A stretch of DNA of 64,000 nt. Source: an uncultured Pseudomonas sp. GTDB lineage: Bacteria > Pseudomonadota > Gammaproteobacteria > Pseudomonadales > Pseudomonadaceae. The translations under genes were made by a program, and so were the position numbers. The stretch covers positions 1-64,000 of the forward strand of contig NZ_CAMPHV010000003.1 of the NCBI RefSeq assembly GCF_946886105.1. The letters are read 5' to 3'. Below the pieces are notes generated by a model. That model was not told the origin of the DNA, did no database searches, and saw only the letters and a list, made by a program, of their open reading frames with translations. Below, piece by piece: positions 19,406-27,909 of this stretch (positions are counted from its first letter, which is position 1; every line of letters begins with the position of its first letter).

Positions 19406-20278
19406 TCAATAAATCGCTTGGTACAACTTGCGCCGGTAGGCGGTGACGAGCGGGTGTTCGTTGCCGAGCAGGTCGAAGACTTGCAGCAGGGTTTTATGCG
19501 GCAGGCCGTCGGCGTAGTTGCGGTTGCGGATAAACAGCTTGAGCAGGGCGTCGAGTGCCGGTTCGTAGTGCTGACGTGCCAGTTGCTGGATAGCCAGTTG
19601 GTAGCTGGCTTCGTCGTCTTCGGCGTTTTGCGCCAGGCGGGTTTTCAGGTCGGCGACTTCGGGCAGCTCTTCGGCCTGGCGCAGGAAGGTCAGTTGTGCG
19701 CGGGCGCCGGCCAGGGCCTGTTTGTGTTCGTCGCCTTTTACCGCATTGAGCACGGCTTCGGCTTCGCCCAGCTCGCCGCGTTCGGCCAGGCAACGGGCGT
19801 AGAGAATCAGCGCCGCGGCCTGTTCATTGTTTTCCGTCAGCACCTCTTTCAGCAGGGATTCGGCATCGGCAAAGCGGCCTTCGCCGAATAGCGTCTGGGC
19901 CGCCTCCATGGGGTCGGCAGCGGCGGGCGCCGGCTCGGCCACGTGGGGCTTGAGCAGTTCGCGGATTGCCGATTCCGGCTGCGCGCCGGTGAAGCCGTCG
20001 ACCGGCTGACCGTTCTTGAACAGCACCACGGTCGGCAGGCTGCGAATGCCGAAGCGCGCGACTATGTCATGCTCGACATCGCAATTGACCTTGGCCAGCA
20101 GCAACTCGCCCTGGTAACCCTCGGTGATCTGCGCGAGCAGCGGCATCAGCGCCTTGCAGGGCGCGCACCACTCGGCCCAGAAGTCCACCAGCACCGGCTT
20201 GTGAAAGGAATTTTCGATGACCAGTTGTTCGAAGCTGGCGCTGCCTGAGATATCAAAAATGTAGGGGGAGTCGCTCAT
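19406..20278 (-). CDS. cnoX: CnoX/YbbN-type thioredoxin with TPR-like C terminus
   Basis: The 290-residue product has an N-terminal thioredoxin domain (1-110) with active site WCAPC (Cys38, Cys41) and a helical TPR-like tail (~120-290: YARCLAERGELGEAEAVL, LAIQQLARQHYEPALDALL). CnoX is a holdase that protects proteins from oxidative damage and passes them to GroEL or DnaK. E. coli YbbN has lost the first active-site Cys; here both remain, so redox activity is possible. The cnoX symbol rests on family resemblance. Confidence 0.9.
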   Translation of the reverse strand: MSDSPYIFDISGSASFEQLVIENSFHKPVLVDFWAEWCAPCKALMPLLAQITEGYQGELLLAKVNCDVEHDIVARFGIRSLPTVVLFKNGQPVDGFTGAQPESAIRELLKPHVAEPAPAAADPMEAAQTLFGEGRFADAESLLKEVLTENNEQAAALILYARCLAERGELGEAEAVLNAVKGDEHKQALAGARAQLTFLRQAEELPEVADLKTRLAQNAEDDEASYQLAIQQLARQHYEPALDALLKLFIRNRNYADGLPHKTLLQVFDLLGNEHPLVTAYRRKLYQAIY

Positions 20279-20352
20279 GGTCGGTCTCGGCTGGGCGAAA
20301 TGATAAGTGGACTATAAATGTGGGCGCGGGGCGCTGGATACAAGCGCGCGGC

Positions 20353-21009
20353 TCAATCCCGCTGCGCATGGTAGAGGCTGACATGGCGGAACTCCGCCGG
20401 CTCGGCCAGATCCGGCCAGGTGCAGGCCTCCAGGATGCCCAGGCGCCGGTAGAGCGGGTGCTGGAAGTCCCTGACTCTCGAATCGGCCACCAGCGCCTGA
20501 CGGCCGCGGCTGAGGAACTGGTCGAGCAGCGGCAGGTTGGCGCGGTCGTAGAGCACGTCGGCGACGATGATCAGGTCGAAACGGTCGGCCTCGGCGAAGA
20601 AGTCCGCGGAATAACTCAGCTCGACGCCATTCAACGCGGCATTCGCCCAGCAGGCGAGCAGCGCCAGCGGGTCGAGGTCGCAGGCCACCACTTCGAGCGC
20701 CCCGGCCTTGGCCGCGGCAATGGCGGCGACGCCGGAACCGGCACCGAAATCCAGCACGCGCTTGCCGCGCACCCACTCCGGCCGTTCGGCCAGCCAGCGC
20801 GCCAGCACCAGACCGCTGGCCCAGCAGAAGCACCAGTAGGGCGGCTCTTCGAGAATCCGCCGGGTTTCCTCGGGGCTGAACGCACGATCCATATTCTGCG
20901 CATCGATCAGCCACAGACGCAGATCGGTGCCCGGTAGGGTTTCGGCGCTCAGGCGGGCGTCGCCGAGCAGCTGGTTGAGGGCCTGTTGCAAGCCGGCGGG
21001 TGGCGTCAT
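20353..21009 (-). CDS. SAM-dependent methyltransferase (ETFB-lysine/PrmA-like)
   Basis: The product is about 218 residues. Motif I is [19 protein letters not shown], followed by [25 protein letters not shown] and [19 protein letters not shown], the pattern of the METTL20/nicotinamide-methyltransferase-like group acting on proteins or small molecules. The ATG at 21009 begins [15 protein letters not shown]; the open stretch upstream to 21165 is not family-like. The target is not known. Confidence 0.85.
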   Translation of the reverse strand: MTPPAGLQQALNQLLGDARLSAETLPGTDLRLWLIDAQNMDRAFSPEETRRILEEPPYWCFCWASGLVLARWLAERPEWVRGKRVLDFGAGSGVAAIAAAKAGALEVVACDLDPLALLACWANAALNGVELSYSADFFAEADRFDLIIVADVLYDRANLPLLDQFLSRGRQALVADSRVRDFQHPLYRRLGILEACTWPDLAEPAEFRHVSLYHAQRD

Positions 21010-21245
21010 GGCGCGCGATCCGGGCGCCGCTCGTTCGGCAGGCGTTGCAGCGGCACGGCGAATGGGTGTGTTCTGAGCTTCATCGGCGATCGCACCGGGT
21101 GGTCGGGAGCGCGCTTGTATACCGCAAAGCGCATTGCTTGTCTTGCCCATGGGATGCGCTACCATGGCGGTTTTCGCGCCGGGACCGGCTTACGTTCGGT
21201 CGCGGCCGCTACGAATCCCCCATAGACCCCAAGGCCATTCTATTT

Positions 21246-21710
21246 ATGCACTGTCCTTTCTGCGGTGCTAACGACACCAAGGTCATCGATTCCCGTCTGG
21301 TCGCCGAGGGCGAGCAAGTGCGTCGCCGGCGCGAGTGCGTGGCTTGCGGCGAGCGTTTCACCACCTTCGAAACCGCCGAGCTGGTGATGCCGCGCCTGAT
21401 CAAGCAGGACGGCAGCCGCCAGCCCTTCGACGAGGACAAGCTGCGTGCCGGCATGCAGCGCGCGCTGGAAAAGCGCCCCGTGAGCATCGAGCGCCTGGAA
21501 GCGGCCATCGCCCATATCAAGCACAAGCTGCGGGCGACCGGCGAGCGCGAGATCAAGTCCCTGGTGCTCGGCGAGTTGGTCATGGGCGAGCTGCAGAAGC
21601 TCGATGAAGTCGCCTATATCCGCTTCGCCTCGGTGTACCGACGCTTTCAGGATCTCAACGAATTCCGCGAGGAAATCGACCGCTTGTCCCGCGAACCCAC
21701 GAAAGGCTGA
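21246..21710 (+). CDS. nrdR: Transcriptional repressor NrdR
   Basis: The product is about 154 residues: an N-terminal zinc ribbon with Cys3, Cys6, Cys31 and Cys34 ([15 protein letters not shown]) and a following ATP-cone ([16 protein letters not shown]). NrdR senses nucleotide state and represses ribonucleotide reductase genes. It sits directly before ribD, the usual Pseudomonas order, with two bases between the stop and the ribD start. Confidence 0.96.
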   Translation: MHCPFCGANDTKVIDSRLVAEGEQVRRRRECVACGERFTTFETAELVMPRLIKQDGSRQPFDEDKLRAGMQRALEKRPVSIERLEAAIAHIKHKLRATGEREIKSLVLGELVMGELQKLDEVAYIRFASVYRRFQDLNEFREEIDRLSREPTKG

Positions 21711-21712
21711 CG

Positions 21713-22831
21713 ATGAACTGCGATCACGCCTTTATGGCCCGCGCGCTGGAACTGGCCCGTAAAGGCCTGTACTCCACTCACCCGAACCCGCGGGTCGGCT
21801 GCGTCATCGTCAACGATGGACGCATTGTCGGCGAGGGCTGGCATGCCCGTGCCGGCGAGCCGCACGCCGAGGTCTATGCGCTGCGTCAGGCGGCGACCAA
21901 GGCGCGGGGCGCCACCGCCTATGTCACCCTCGAACCCTGCAGTCATCATGGGCGCACCCCGCCTTGCGCCGATGCGTTGATCGCCGCGGGTGTCGCGCGC
22001 GTCGTGGCGGCCATGCAGGACCCCAACCCGGAAGTCGCCGGCCGCGGCCTTGCGCGTCTGAGCCAGGCCGGTATCGCCGTGCAGAGCGGGGTGCTGGAAG
22101 CCGAGGCGCGGGCGTTGAATGCCGGTTTCATCAAGCGCATGGAGCAGGGCATGCCGTTCGTGCGGGCCAAGCTGGCGATGAGTTTGGATGGGCGTACGGC
22201 GATGGCCAACGGCGAAAGCCAATGGATCACCGGCCCTGCGGCGCGCGCCGCGGTACAGCGCTTGCGCGCCAGTGCCAGCGTGGTGCTGACCGGCGCCGAT
22301 ACGGTGCTGGCCGACAACGCGCGGCTGACCGTACGCGCCGAGGAGCTGGGCCTGGGCGCCGAGCTCACGGCGCTGGCGATTACCCGTCCGCCGTTGCGCG
22401 TGCTGGTCGATGGTCGCCTGCGCGTGCCCCTGAGCTCGGTGTTCTTCCAGGCCGCTCCGGCGCTGGTGGCGACCTGCGCCGCGGCGTCGGCGCGCGACCG
22501 TTACCTGGACGAGGGCCATGAGTTGCTGGCCGTGCCGGGTAGCAATGGCCATGTCGATTTACGCAAGCTGCTCGCCGAACTGGCGGCGCGCGGTGCCAAC
22601 GAGGTACTGGTCGAGGCCGGACCGCGGCTGGCCGGCGCCTTCGCCCGTCTCGGTTTGATCGACGAATACCAGCTGTTCGTCGCGCCCAAGCTGCTCGGTT
22701 CCAGCGCCCGACCGCTGCTCGATTTGCCCCTGGCGCGGATGGCCGAAGCGCCGGAATTGAAAATCGTCGACATGCGCGCGGTCGGCGATGACTGGCGGAT
22801 TACCGCGGTGCCGGAGCAGAGGCAGCCGTAA
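21713..22831 (+). CDS. ribD: Bifunctional pyrimidine deaminase/reductase
   Basis: The 372-residue product does two steps of riboflavin synthesis: deamination and then reduction of the pyrimidine intermediate. The N-terminal deaminase (1-145) has the zinc ligands in PHAEVYAL and CSHHGRTPPC. The C-terminal reductase (~150-372) has KLAMSLDGRTAMANGESQWITG and VLVEAGPRLAGAF. It directly follows nrdR, while the other rib genes come after a 640-base riboswitch-containing leader, so ribD may be read separately from them. Confidence 0.96.
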   Translation: MNCDHAFMARALELARKGLYSTHPNPRVGCVIVNDGRIVGEGWHARAGEPHAEVYALRQAATKARGATAYVTLEPCSHHGRTPPCADALIAAGVARVVAAMQDPNPEVAGRGLARLSQAGIAVQSGVLEAEARALNAGFIKRMEQGMPFVRAKLAMSLDGRTAMANGESQWITGPAARAAVQRLRASASVVLTGADTVLADNARLTVRAEELGLGAELTALAITRPPLRVLVDGRLRVPLSSVFFQAAPALVATCAAASARDRYLDEGHELLAVPGSNGHVDLRKLLAELAARGANEVLVEAGPRLAGAFARLGLIDEYQLFVAPKLLGSSARPLLDLPLARMAEAPELKIVDMRAVGDDWRITAVPEQRQP

Positions 22832-22835
22832 GCGG

Positions 22836-22942
22836 CAAGCCACAAGCTGCAAGTAAGAGCTTGATGCGGGCTGAACTCAAACCCGCTGATTCGCTTGCAG
22901 TTTGCAGGGGGCGGCCCCCCGCCTTGCAGCTTGCAGCTGCTT
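22836..22942. repeat. GCAAGCTGCAAG-type inverted repeat
   Basis: AAGCCACAAGCTGCAAG near 22838 pairs with CTTGCAGCTTGCAGCTGC near 22923, with the spacer containing a second partial copy (CGCTTGCAGTTTGCAGG). It lies between the ribD stop and the FMN riboswitch and could act as a transcript-end hairpin for ribD. Confidence 0.6.
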
Positions 22943-22991
22943 CATTGCTGCAATTGTGGTAAAACGCCACTCGGCCGCGACGCGCGGCCGT

Positions 22992-23147
22992 AACGTTCTC
23001 AGGGCGGGGTGTGATTCCCCACCGGCGGTAATGATGCGCAAAGCGTCTAGCCCGCGAGCGCTTGGTGCAGTCTTCGGACTGCGACAAGGTCAGCAGACCC
23101 GGTGTGATTCCGGGGCCGACGGTTAAAGTCCGGATAAAGAGAGAGCG
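22992..23147 (+). promoter_or_regulatory. FMN riboswitch (RFN element)
   Basis: The conserved RFN blocks appear in order: TTCTCAGGGCGGGGTG, CCCCACCGGCGGTAA, AGCCCGCGAGCG, GGTCAGCAGACCCGGTG, TTCCGGGGCCGACGGTTA and AGTCCGGAT. Binding of FMN lowers expression of the downstream riboflavin synthase gene. About 160 bases of inserted repeat follow at once, before the probable expression platform. Confidence 0.97.
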
Positions 23148-23157
23148 GGATTCCCTC

Positions 23158-23319
23158 TAGCATGCAGCTGAAAAACGTAGGCGAGGCAGCCGAGGCTAGG
23201 CAAAAACAGGCGAGGAAGCGGAGTTTACTGGTTGTAAATGAGCATTCCGACTGGGCTCGCATCCGAGCCTGTTTTTAACGACGCACCGGCAACGCAGGTA
23301 GTTTTTCAACGGCATGCCA
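23158..23319. repeat. CTAG-type palindromic element, copy 3, inside the riboflavin leader
   Basis: The ends TAGCATGCAGCTGAAAAACG and GTTTTTCAACGGCATGCCA are diverged versions of the family ends; the left flank still reads CTAG while the right has become CCAG. The interior contains AAATGAGCATTCCGA and CCTGTTTTTAACG as in the other copies. It separates the FMN aptamer from the Shine-Dalgarno hairpin and leader ORF. Confidence 0.85.
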
Positions 23320-23367
23320 GTGGCGCGGTTGATCCGTGCCTGCGAAATCCCTATCGATCCGAAATGC

Positions 23368-23387
23368 CCTGTTTGTTGCCAAACAGG
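23368..23387 (+). promoter_or_regulatory. Shine-Dalgarno-sequestering hairpin in the riboflavin leader
   Basis: CCTGTTTG pairs exactly with CAAACAGG over a 4-base loop, and the last bases of the stem belong to AGGAG (23385-23389), which is spaced nine bases from an ATG at 23399. This looks like the expression platform through which the FMN riboswitch hides the ribosome binding site. Confidence 0.6.
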
Positions 23388-23398
23388 AGTGCGTATCC

Positions 23399-23470
23399 AT
23401 GTCTTATGCTTTTCTTTCCGTTGGCGGGCGCTGCTGCCCGTGCGGCGAATCGCGATCAGGGGAGGTCTGA
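23399..23470 (+). CDS. Putative 23-codon leader ORF coupled to riboflavin synthase
   Basis: The ATG at 23399 has a good Shine-Dalgarno (AGGAG) and reads MSYAFLSVGG, then a Cys-rich segment RCCPCGES, ending at a TGA whose last base is the first base of the ribC ATG (TGATG). The reading frame is too short for homology. Alternatively the region is simply untranslated leader and ribC uses its own GGGGAGG at 23459-23465. The stop/start overlap and the hairpin over its Shine-Dalgarno are the reasons for calling it. Confidence 0.4.
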   Translation: MSYAFLSVGGRCCPCGESRSGEV

Positions 23471-24132
23471 TGTTTACCGGAATTATCGAAGCGATTGGTA
23501 GCATCCGTGCGCTGAGCCCCAAGGGCGGCGATGTGCGGGTGTACGTGGAAACCGGCAAGCTCGACCTGGGCGACGTCAAGCTCGGCGACAGCATCGCGGT
23601 CAACGGCGTATGCCTGACCGCGGTGGAGTTGCCGGGCGATGGTTTCTGGGCCGATGTCAGTCGCGAAACCCTGGCGCACACCGCCTTTATCAGCCTGAAG
23701 GCCGGCAGCAAGGTCAACCTGGAAAAGGCCCTGACCCCGACCAGCCGCCTTGGCGGCCACCTGGTCAGCGGTCACGTCGACGGCGTCGGCGAGGTCGTCA
23801 GCCGCGCCGACAATGCCCGCGCCGTGCAATTCAAGATCCGCGCGCCGCGCGAGCTGGCGAAATATATCGCGCACAAGGGCTCGATCACCGTCGATGGCAC
23901 CAGCCTCACCGTCAATGCGGTGAATGGCGCCGAATTCGAGTTGACCATAGTGCCGCACACCCTCGCCGAAACCATCATGGTCGACTACCGTCCCGGCATC
24001 CAGGTCAACCTCGAAGTGGATCTGCTGGCGCGTTACCTGGAGCGCCTTCTGCTCGGCGACAAGGCCGCAGAACCCAGCGCCTCGGGCATAAGCGAAAGTT
24101 TTCTGGCCGAACACGGCTACCTGAAGAATTGA
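23470..24132 (+). CDS. ribC: Riboflavin synthase alpha chain
   Basis: The product is about 220 residues and dismutates two lumazine molecules into riboflavin. It has the duplicated barrel typical of the enzyme: first half MFTGIIEAIGSI, SIAVNGVCLTAV; second half GGHLVSGHVDGVGEV, SITVDGTSLTVN. The start was placed at the ATG at 23470 after GGGGAGG; the frame is open upstream only as noise. It is the first gene behind the FMN riboswitch and heads ribC-ribBX-ribH-nusB-thiL-pgpA. Named ribC as in Pseudomonas; ribE in E. coli usage. Confidence 0.96.
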   Translation: MFTGIIEAIGSIRALSPKGGDVRVYVETGKLDLGDVKLGDSIAVNGVCLTAVELPGDGFWADVSRETLAHTAFISLKAGSKVNLEKALTPTSRLGGHLVSGHVDGVGEVVSRADNARAVQFKIRAPRELAKYIAHKGSITVDGTSLTVNAVNGAEFELTIVPHTLAETIMVDYRPGIQVNLEVDLLARYLERLLLGDKAAEPSASGISESFLAEHGYLKN

Positions 24133-24145
24133 AGGAACACGCCAC

Positions 24146-25240
24146 ATGGCTCTCAACAGCATCGAAGAACTGATCGAAGACATCCGCCAGGGCAAGATGG
24201 TCATCCTCATGGATGACGAAGACCGCGAGAACGAAGGCGATCTGATCATCGCCTCCGAGTGCGTCAAGGCCGAACACATCAACTTCATGGCGCGCTTCGC
24301 CCGTGGCTTGATCTGCATGCCGATGACCCGCGAACGCTGCGAAACCCTCAAGCTGCCGCTGATGGCGCCGCGCAACGGTTCCGGGTTCGGCACCAAGTTC
24401 ACCGTCTCGATCGAGGCCGCCGAAGGCGTCACCACCGGCATTTCCGCTGCCGACCGTGCGCGCACCGTGCAGGCCGCCGCCTCGAAAAGCGCCAAGGCCG
24501 AGGATATCGTCAGCCCCGGCCATATCTTCCCGCTGATGGCCCAGCCGGGCGGCGTGCTGGCGCGTGCCGGCCACACCGAAGCGGCCTGCGATCTGGCGCG
24601 CATGGGCGGCTTCGAGCCGAGCGGGGTGATCTGCGAAATCATGAACGACGACGGCACCATGGCCCGTCGCCCCGAGCTGGAAGAGTTCGCCAAGGCCCAC
24701 GACATCAAGATCGGCACCATCGCCGATCTGATCCACTACCGGCTGATCCACGAACGTACGGTCGAGCGCGTCAGCGAGCAGGTCCTGGACAGCGAGCTGG
24801 GCCAGTTCAACCTGGTGACCTACCGCGATTCGGTGGAGAACGACGTGCACATGGCGCTGACCCTGGGCACCATCTGCGCCGAGGAACCGACCCTGGTGCG
24901 GGTGCACAACATGGACCCGTTGCGCGACCTGTTCATGGTCAACCAGCCGGGCCGTTGGAGTCTGCGTGCGGCCATGGCGCAAGTGGCCAAAGACGGCAGC
25001 GGCGTGGTGCTGCTGCTCGGCAATCCCTTGACCGGCCCCGACCTGCTCGCGCACCTGGAGCGGCAATTGGGCCACGAGTCGAAAACCATCAACCCGACCA
25101 CCTACAGCACCGTCGGCGCCGGCTCGCAGATTCTGCGCGACCTCGGCGTGCGCAAGATGCGCCTGATGAGCTCGCCGATGAAGTTCAACGCGATATCCGG
25201 TTTCGACCTGGAGGTTGTAGAATACCTGCCCTCCGAATAA
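24146..25240 (+). CDS. ribBX: DHBP synthase fused to a degenerate GTP cyclohydrolase II domain (RibBX)
   Basis: The 364-residue product's N-terminal domain (1-205) is a normal 3,4-dihydroxy-2-butanone 4-phosphate synthase with DDEDRENEGDLIIASE, GLICMPM and GHTEAACDL. The C-terminal domain (~207-364) aligns in overall pattern with GTP cyclohydrolase II (GQFNLVTYRD, VRVHNMDPLRDLF, NPTTYSTVGAGSQIL) but lacks the three zinc Cys (no C-x10-C-x-C) and the RQEGRGIG active-site arginine segment. It is therefore unlikely to make the GTP product; a separate intact ribA lies at 29623. Such RibBX proteins have been described in proteobacteria. Confidence 0.93.
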   Translation: MALNSIEELIEDIRQGKMVILMDDEDRENEGDLIIASECVKAEHINFMARFARGLICMPMTRERCETLKLPLMAPRNGSGFGTKFTVSIEAAEGVTTGISAADRARTVQAAASKSAKAEDIVSPGHIFPLMAQPGGVLARAGHTEAACDLARMGGFEPSGVICEIMNDDGTMARRPELEEFAKAHDIKIGTIADLIHYRLIHERTVERVSEQVLDSELGQFNLVTYRDSVENDVHMALTLGTICAEEPTLVRVHNMDPLRDLFMVNQPGRWSLRAAMAQVAKDGSGVVLLLGNPLTGPDLLAHLERQLGHESKTINPTTYSTVGAGSQILRDLGVRKMRLMSSPMKFNAISGFDLEVVEYLPSE

Positions 25241-25396
25241 GCGACCGATGGCTACCGCCTGCTCTTGCATGAGCAGGCGGTGCCGGTGCCCGACGAGGGG
25301 CTGCCGCTTCAATACAGCCGCAAGCGTTGCGGACGATTTTATTTTCAGGGTGCGCCCTTGTGCGCCCTGGCTCTTTAAACACGGTGAGAACACGCT

Positions 25397-25873
25397 ATGA
25401 CCCTGAAAACCATCGAAGGTACCTTTATCGCTCCCAAGGGCCGCTTCGCCCTGGTGGTTGGCCGCTTTAACAGCTTCGTCGTCGAAAGCCTGGTAAGCGG
25501 CGCCGTCGATGCCCTGGTGCGTCATGGCGTGAGCGAAGACGACATCACCATCATCCGCGCGCCGGGTGCCTTCGAGATTCCGCTGGTGGCGCAGAAGATC
25601 GCCCAGCGTGGCGAGTTCAACGCAATCATCGCCCTCGGCGCGGTGATTCGTGGCGGTACCCCGCACTTCGAATACGTCGCCGGCGAATGCACCAAGGGCC
25701 TGGCTCAGGTCTCCATGGAGTTCGGCGTGCCGGTGGCCTTCGGCGTGCTGACCGTGGATTCCATCGAGCAAGCCATCGAACGTTCCGGCACCAAAGCCGG
25801 CAACAAGGGCGCCGAAGCCGCGCTGTCCGCCCTGGAAATGGTCAGCCTGCTGGCGCAGTTGGAGGCCAAGTGA
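25397..25873 (+). CDS. ribH: 6,7-dimethyl-8-ribityllumazine synthase
   Basis: The 158-residue product joins the RibB and RibD products into lumazine, in a large icosahedral or pentameric shell. Motifs: [46 protein letters not shown] with the catalytic His, and [22 protein letters not shown] 156-base gap after ribBX shows no gene. Its stop overlaps the nusB GTG start. Confidence 0.96.
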   Translation: MTLKTIEGTFIAPKGRFALVVGRFNSFVVESLVSGAVDALVRHGVSEDDITIIRAPGAFEIPLVAQKIAQRGEFNAIIALGAVIRGGTPHFEYVAGECTKGLAQVSMEFGVPVAFGVLTVDSIEQAIERSGTKAGNKGAEAALSALEMVSLLAQLEAK

Positions 25874-26349
25874 GCCAGAACGACGGTAAGCCGCAGGCGC
25901 CGAAAGGCCCCAGCGCCAAGACGCTCGCGCGCCGCCAGGCGCGCTCCCTGGCCATGCAGGCGCTGTATTCCTGGCACATGGCCGGGCAGCAGTTGAACGA
26001 AATCGAAGCGCAGTTTCGCGTCGACAATGATTTCTCCACGGTCGATGGCGCCTACTTCCATGAAATCCTGCATGGCGTGCCGCGGCAGAAGACCGAGATC
26101 GACGGCGCCTTCGAGCCATTGCTCGATCGTCCGCTCGACGAAATCGACCCGGTCGAGCTGGCGATTCTGCGCCTGTCGACTTACGAGCTGCGCAACCGCA
26201 TCGACATCCCTTATCGCGTGGTGATCAACGAGGGGATCGAGCTGGCCAAGGTGTTCGGCGCCACCGACGGGCACAAGTTCGTCAACGGCGTGCTGGACAA
26301 GTTGGCGCCGAAGTTGCGGGCCGATGAAGTTCGCGCCAACAAGCGCTAA
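25870..26349 (+). CDS. nusB: Transcription antitermination factor NusB
   Basis: The product is about 159 residues and all-helical. It binds boxA RNA with NusE in rRNA antitermination. Family blocks: [60 protein letters not shown]. The start is a GTG at 25870 (V-S-Q-N-D-G), overlapping the ribH stop by four bases (GTGA). Confidence 0.95.
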   Translation: MSQNDGKPQAPKGPSAKTLARRQARSLAMQALYSWHMAGQQLNEIEAQFRVDNDFSTVDGAYFHEILHGVPRQKTEIDGAFEPLLDRPLDEIDPVELAILRLSTYELRNRIDIPYRVVINEGIELAKVFGATDGHKFVNGVLDKLAPKLRADEVRANKR

Positions 26350-26400
26350 CGGCCATGTGCAGCCATCGCCGCAACGCTTTGTCACGGGTCGTCGTTTCTC

Positions 26401-27369
26401 TTGGGTGAGTTCGAGCTGATCCGTCACTACTTCGCCGCTGCGTCCTGCGCGCGGGCCGGCGAAGGGGTGGCCCTGGGCATAGGCGACGACTGTGCCTTGC
26501 TCGAGCTGCCAGTGGGCGAACAATTGGCGGTCTCCACCGACACCTTGGTGGAGGGCGTGCACTTTCCCGGCGATGCCGATCCGTTCCTGCTCGGCCAGCG
26601 CGCCCTGGCGGTTTCCGCCAGTGATCTGGCCGCCATGGGCGCGACCCCCATCGGCTTTACCCTCGCCTTGACTCTGCCCAGTGCCGAGCCCGACTGGCTG
26701 CAAGCCTTTGCCGCCGGCCTGGATCGCATGGCGCAGCAATGCGCCCTGGGTTTGATCGGTGGCGATACCACTCGCGGCCCCTTGAGCTTGACCCTCACGG
26801 TCTTCGGCCGGGTGCCGCGGGGCCAGGCGCTGACCCGTTCCGGCGCGCAAGTCGGCGATCTGCTTTGTGTCGGCGGTGAGCTGGGCGACGCCGCGGGCGC
26901 ATTGCCGCTGGTGCTGGGGCAGTGCCAACTGCCGGACGCCATCGCCGAGCCTTTGCTGGCGCGCTACTGGACGCCGCAACCGCAGCTCGATCTGGGTCTG
27001 GCGCTGCGCGGCAAGGCCACGGCGGCGTTGGATATTTCCGATGGGCTGCTCGCCGACTGCGGCCACATTGCCGCCGCTTCCGGTTGCGCGCTGCGTATCG
27101 AACTGGCGCGGCTGCCACTTTCCGCTGCCTTGTTAGCCGCGGCCGGGCCGGTGGCGGCCGCACGCCATGCGCTCAGTGGCGGCGATGACTACCGCTTGGC
27201 CTTTACCCTGCCGCCCATCCACCTGGCCGCGTTGCAGCAAGCTGGCTGGCCTATTTGCGTGGTCGGTGATGTCGTGGCCGGCAGCGGTGTGCAATTGCTG
27301 AACGAAGCGGGTGTCAATATCGAGCAGCCCCGTAGCGGCTATCAACATTTTGGAAAGCCAAGTGACTGA
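26401..27369 (+). CDS. thiL: Thiamine-monophosphate kinase
   Basis: The product is about 322 residues and phosphorylates thiamine monophosphate to the diphosphate cofactor. It shows GIGDDCALLELP, STDTLVEGVHFP, RALAVSASDLAAMGATP, GLIGGDTTRGPLSLT, ALDISDGLLADCGHI and LSGGDDYRLAFTLPP, all hallmarks of the PurM-like ThiL fold. The N terminus GEFELIRHYF fits the family start exactly, and the only start codon there is TTG at 26401, without a strong Shine-Dalgarno. The end overlaps pgpA by eight bases. Confidence 0.93.
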   Translation: MGEFELIRHYFAAASCARAGEGVALGIGDDCALLELPVGEQLAVSTDTLVEGVHFPGDADPFLLGQRALAVSASDLAAMGATPIGFTLALTLPSAEPDWLQAFAAGLDRMAQQCALGLIGGDTTRGPLSLTLTVFGRVPRGQALTRSGAQVGDLLCVGGELGDAAGALPLVLGQCQLPDAIAEPLLARYWTPQPQLDLGLALRGKATAALDISDGLLADCGHIAAASGCALRIELARLPLSAALLAAAGPVAAARHALSGGDDYRLAFTLPPIHLAALQQAGWPICVVGDVVAGSGVQLLNEAGVNIEQPRSGYQHFGKPSD

Positions 27370-27892
27370 TCATCCCAACCAGGTTCCAGCCGAGTTCGTC
27401 CCGCCATCGGTATGGCGCAATCCCTGGCATTTCGTCGCCTTCGGCTTCGGCTCCGGTACGCTGCCGAAAGCGCCCGGTACCTGGGGTTCGCTGGTTGCGC
27501 TGCCGTTCGTGCCGCTGTGGCAGGCCCTGCCCGATTGGGGCTACTGGTTGATGCTCGGGATCACTATGCTGTTCGGCGTATGGCTGTGCGGCAAGGTCGC
27601 CGACGATCTGCGTGTGCACGACCATGAAGGCATCGTCTGGGACGAAATGGTCGGTATGTGGATCACCCTGTGGCTGGTGCCGGACGGCTGGGGCTGGTTG
27701 CTGCTAGGCTTTTTAATGTTCCGCCTGTTCGATGTCATCAAACCATGGCCGATCAGCTGGATCGACCGCCACGTGCACGGCGGCTTCGGCATCATGCTCG
27801 ACGATGTGTTGGCCGGCGTATTCGCCTGGCTGGCCATGCAGGGCGTGGTTTGGTGTTGGCTGAATGGAGTCGCGGTCGCACTGGGTTTCTAG
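27362..27892 (+). CDS. pgpA: Phosphatidylglycerophosphatase A
   Basis: The product is about 176 residues with predicted membrane helices. Conserved blocks are FGFGSGTLPKAPGTWGSL, DHEGIVWDEMVGMW and MFRLFDVIKPWPISWIDRHVHGGFGIMLDDVLAG, which include the acidic residues of PgpA. It dephosphorylates phosphatidylglycerophosphate in the inner membrane. Translation begins at a GTG at 27362 inside the thiL end. The ribH-nusB-thiL-pgpA order is standard in gammaproteobacteria. Confidence 0.94.
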   Translation: MTDHPNQVPAEFVPPSVWRNPWHFVAFGFGSGTLPKAPGTWGSLVALPFVPLWQALPDWGYWLMLGITMLFGVWLCGKVADDLRVHDHEGIVWDEMVGMWITLWLVPDGWGWLLLGFLMFRLFDVIKPWPISWIDRHVHGGFGIMLDDVLAGVFAWLAMQGVVWCWLNGVAVALGF

Positions 27893-27909
27893 GCGTGCAG
27901 AGGTTGGCT

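Noticed and set aside
24005..26119. A 704-codon minus-strand frame opposite ribBX, ribH and nusB
   Set aside because: Antisense shadow with biased composition; it crosses several intact genes and the gaps between them.
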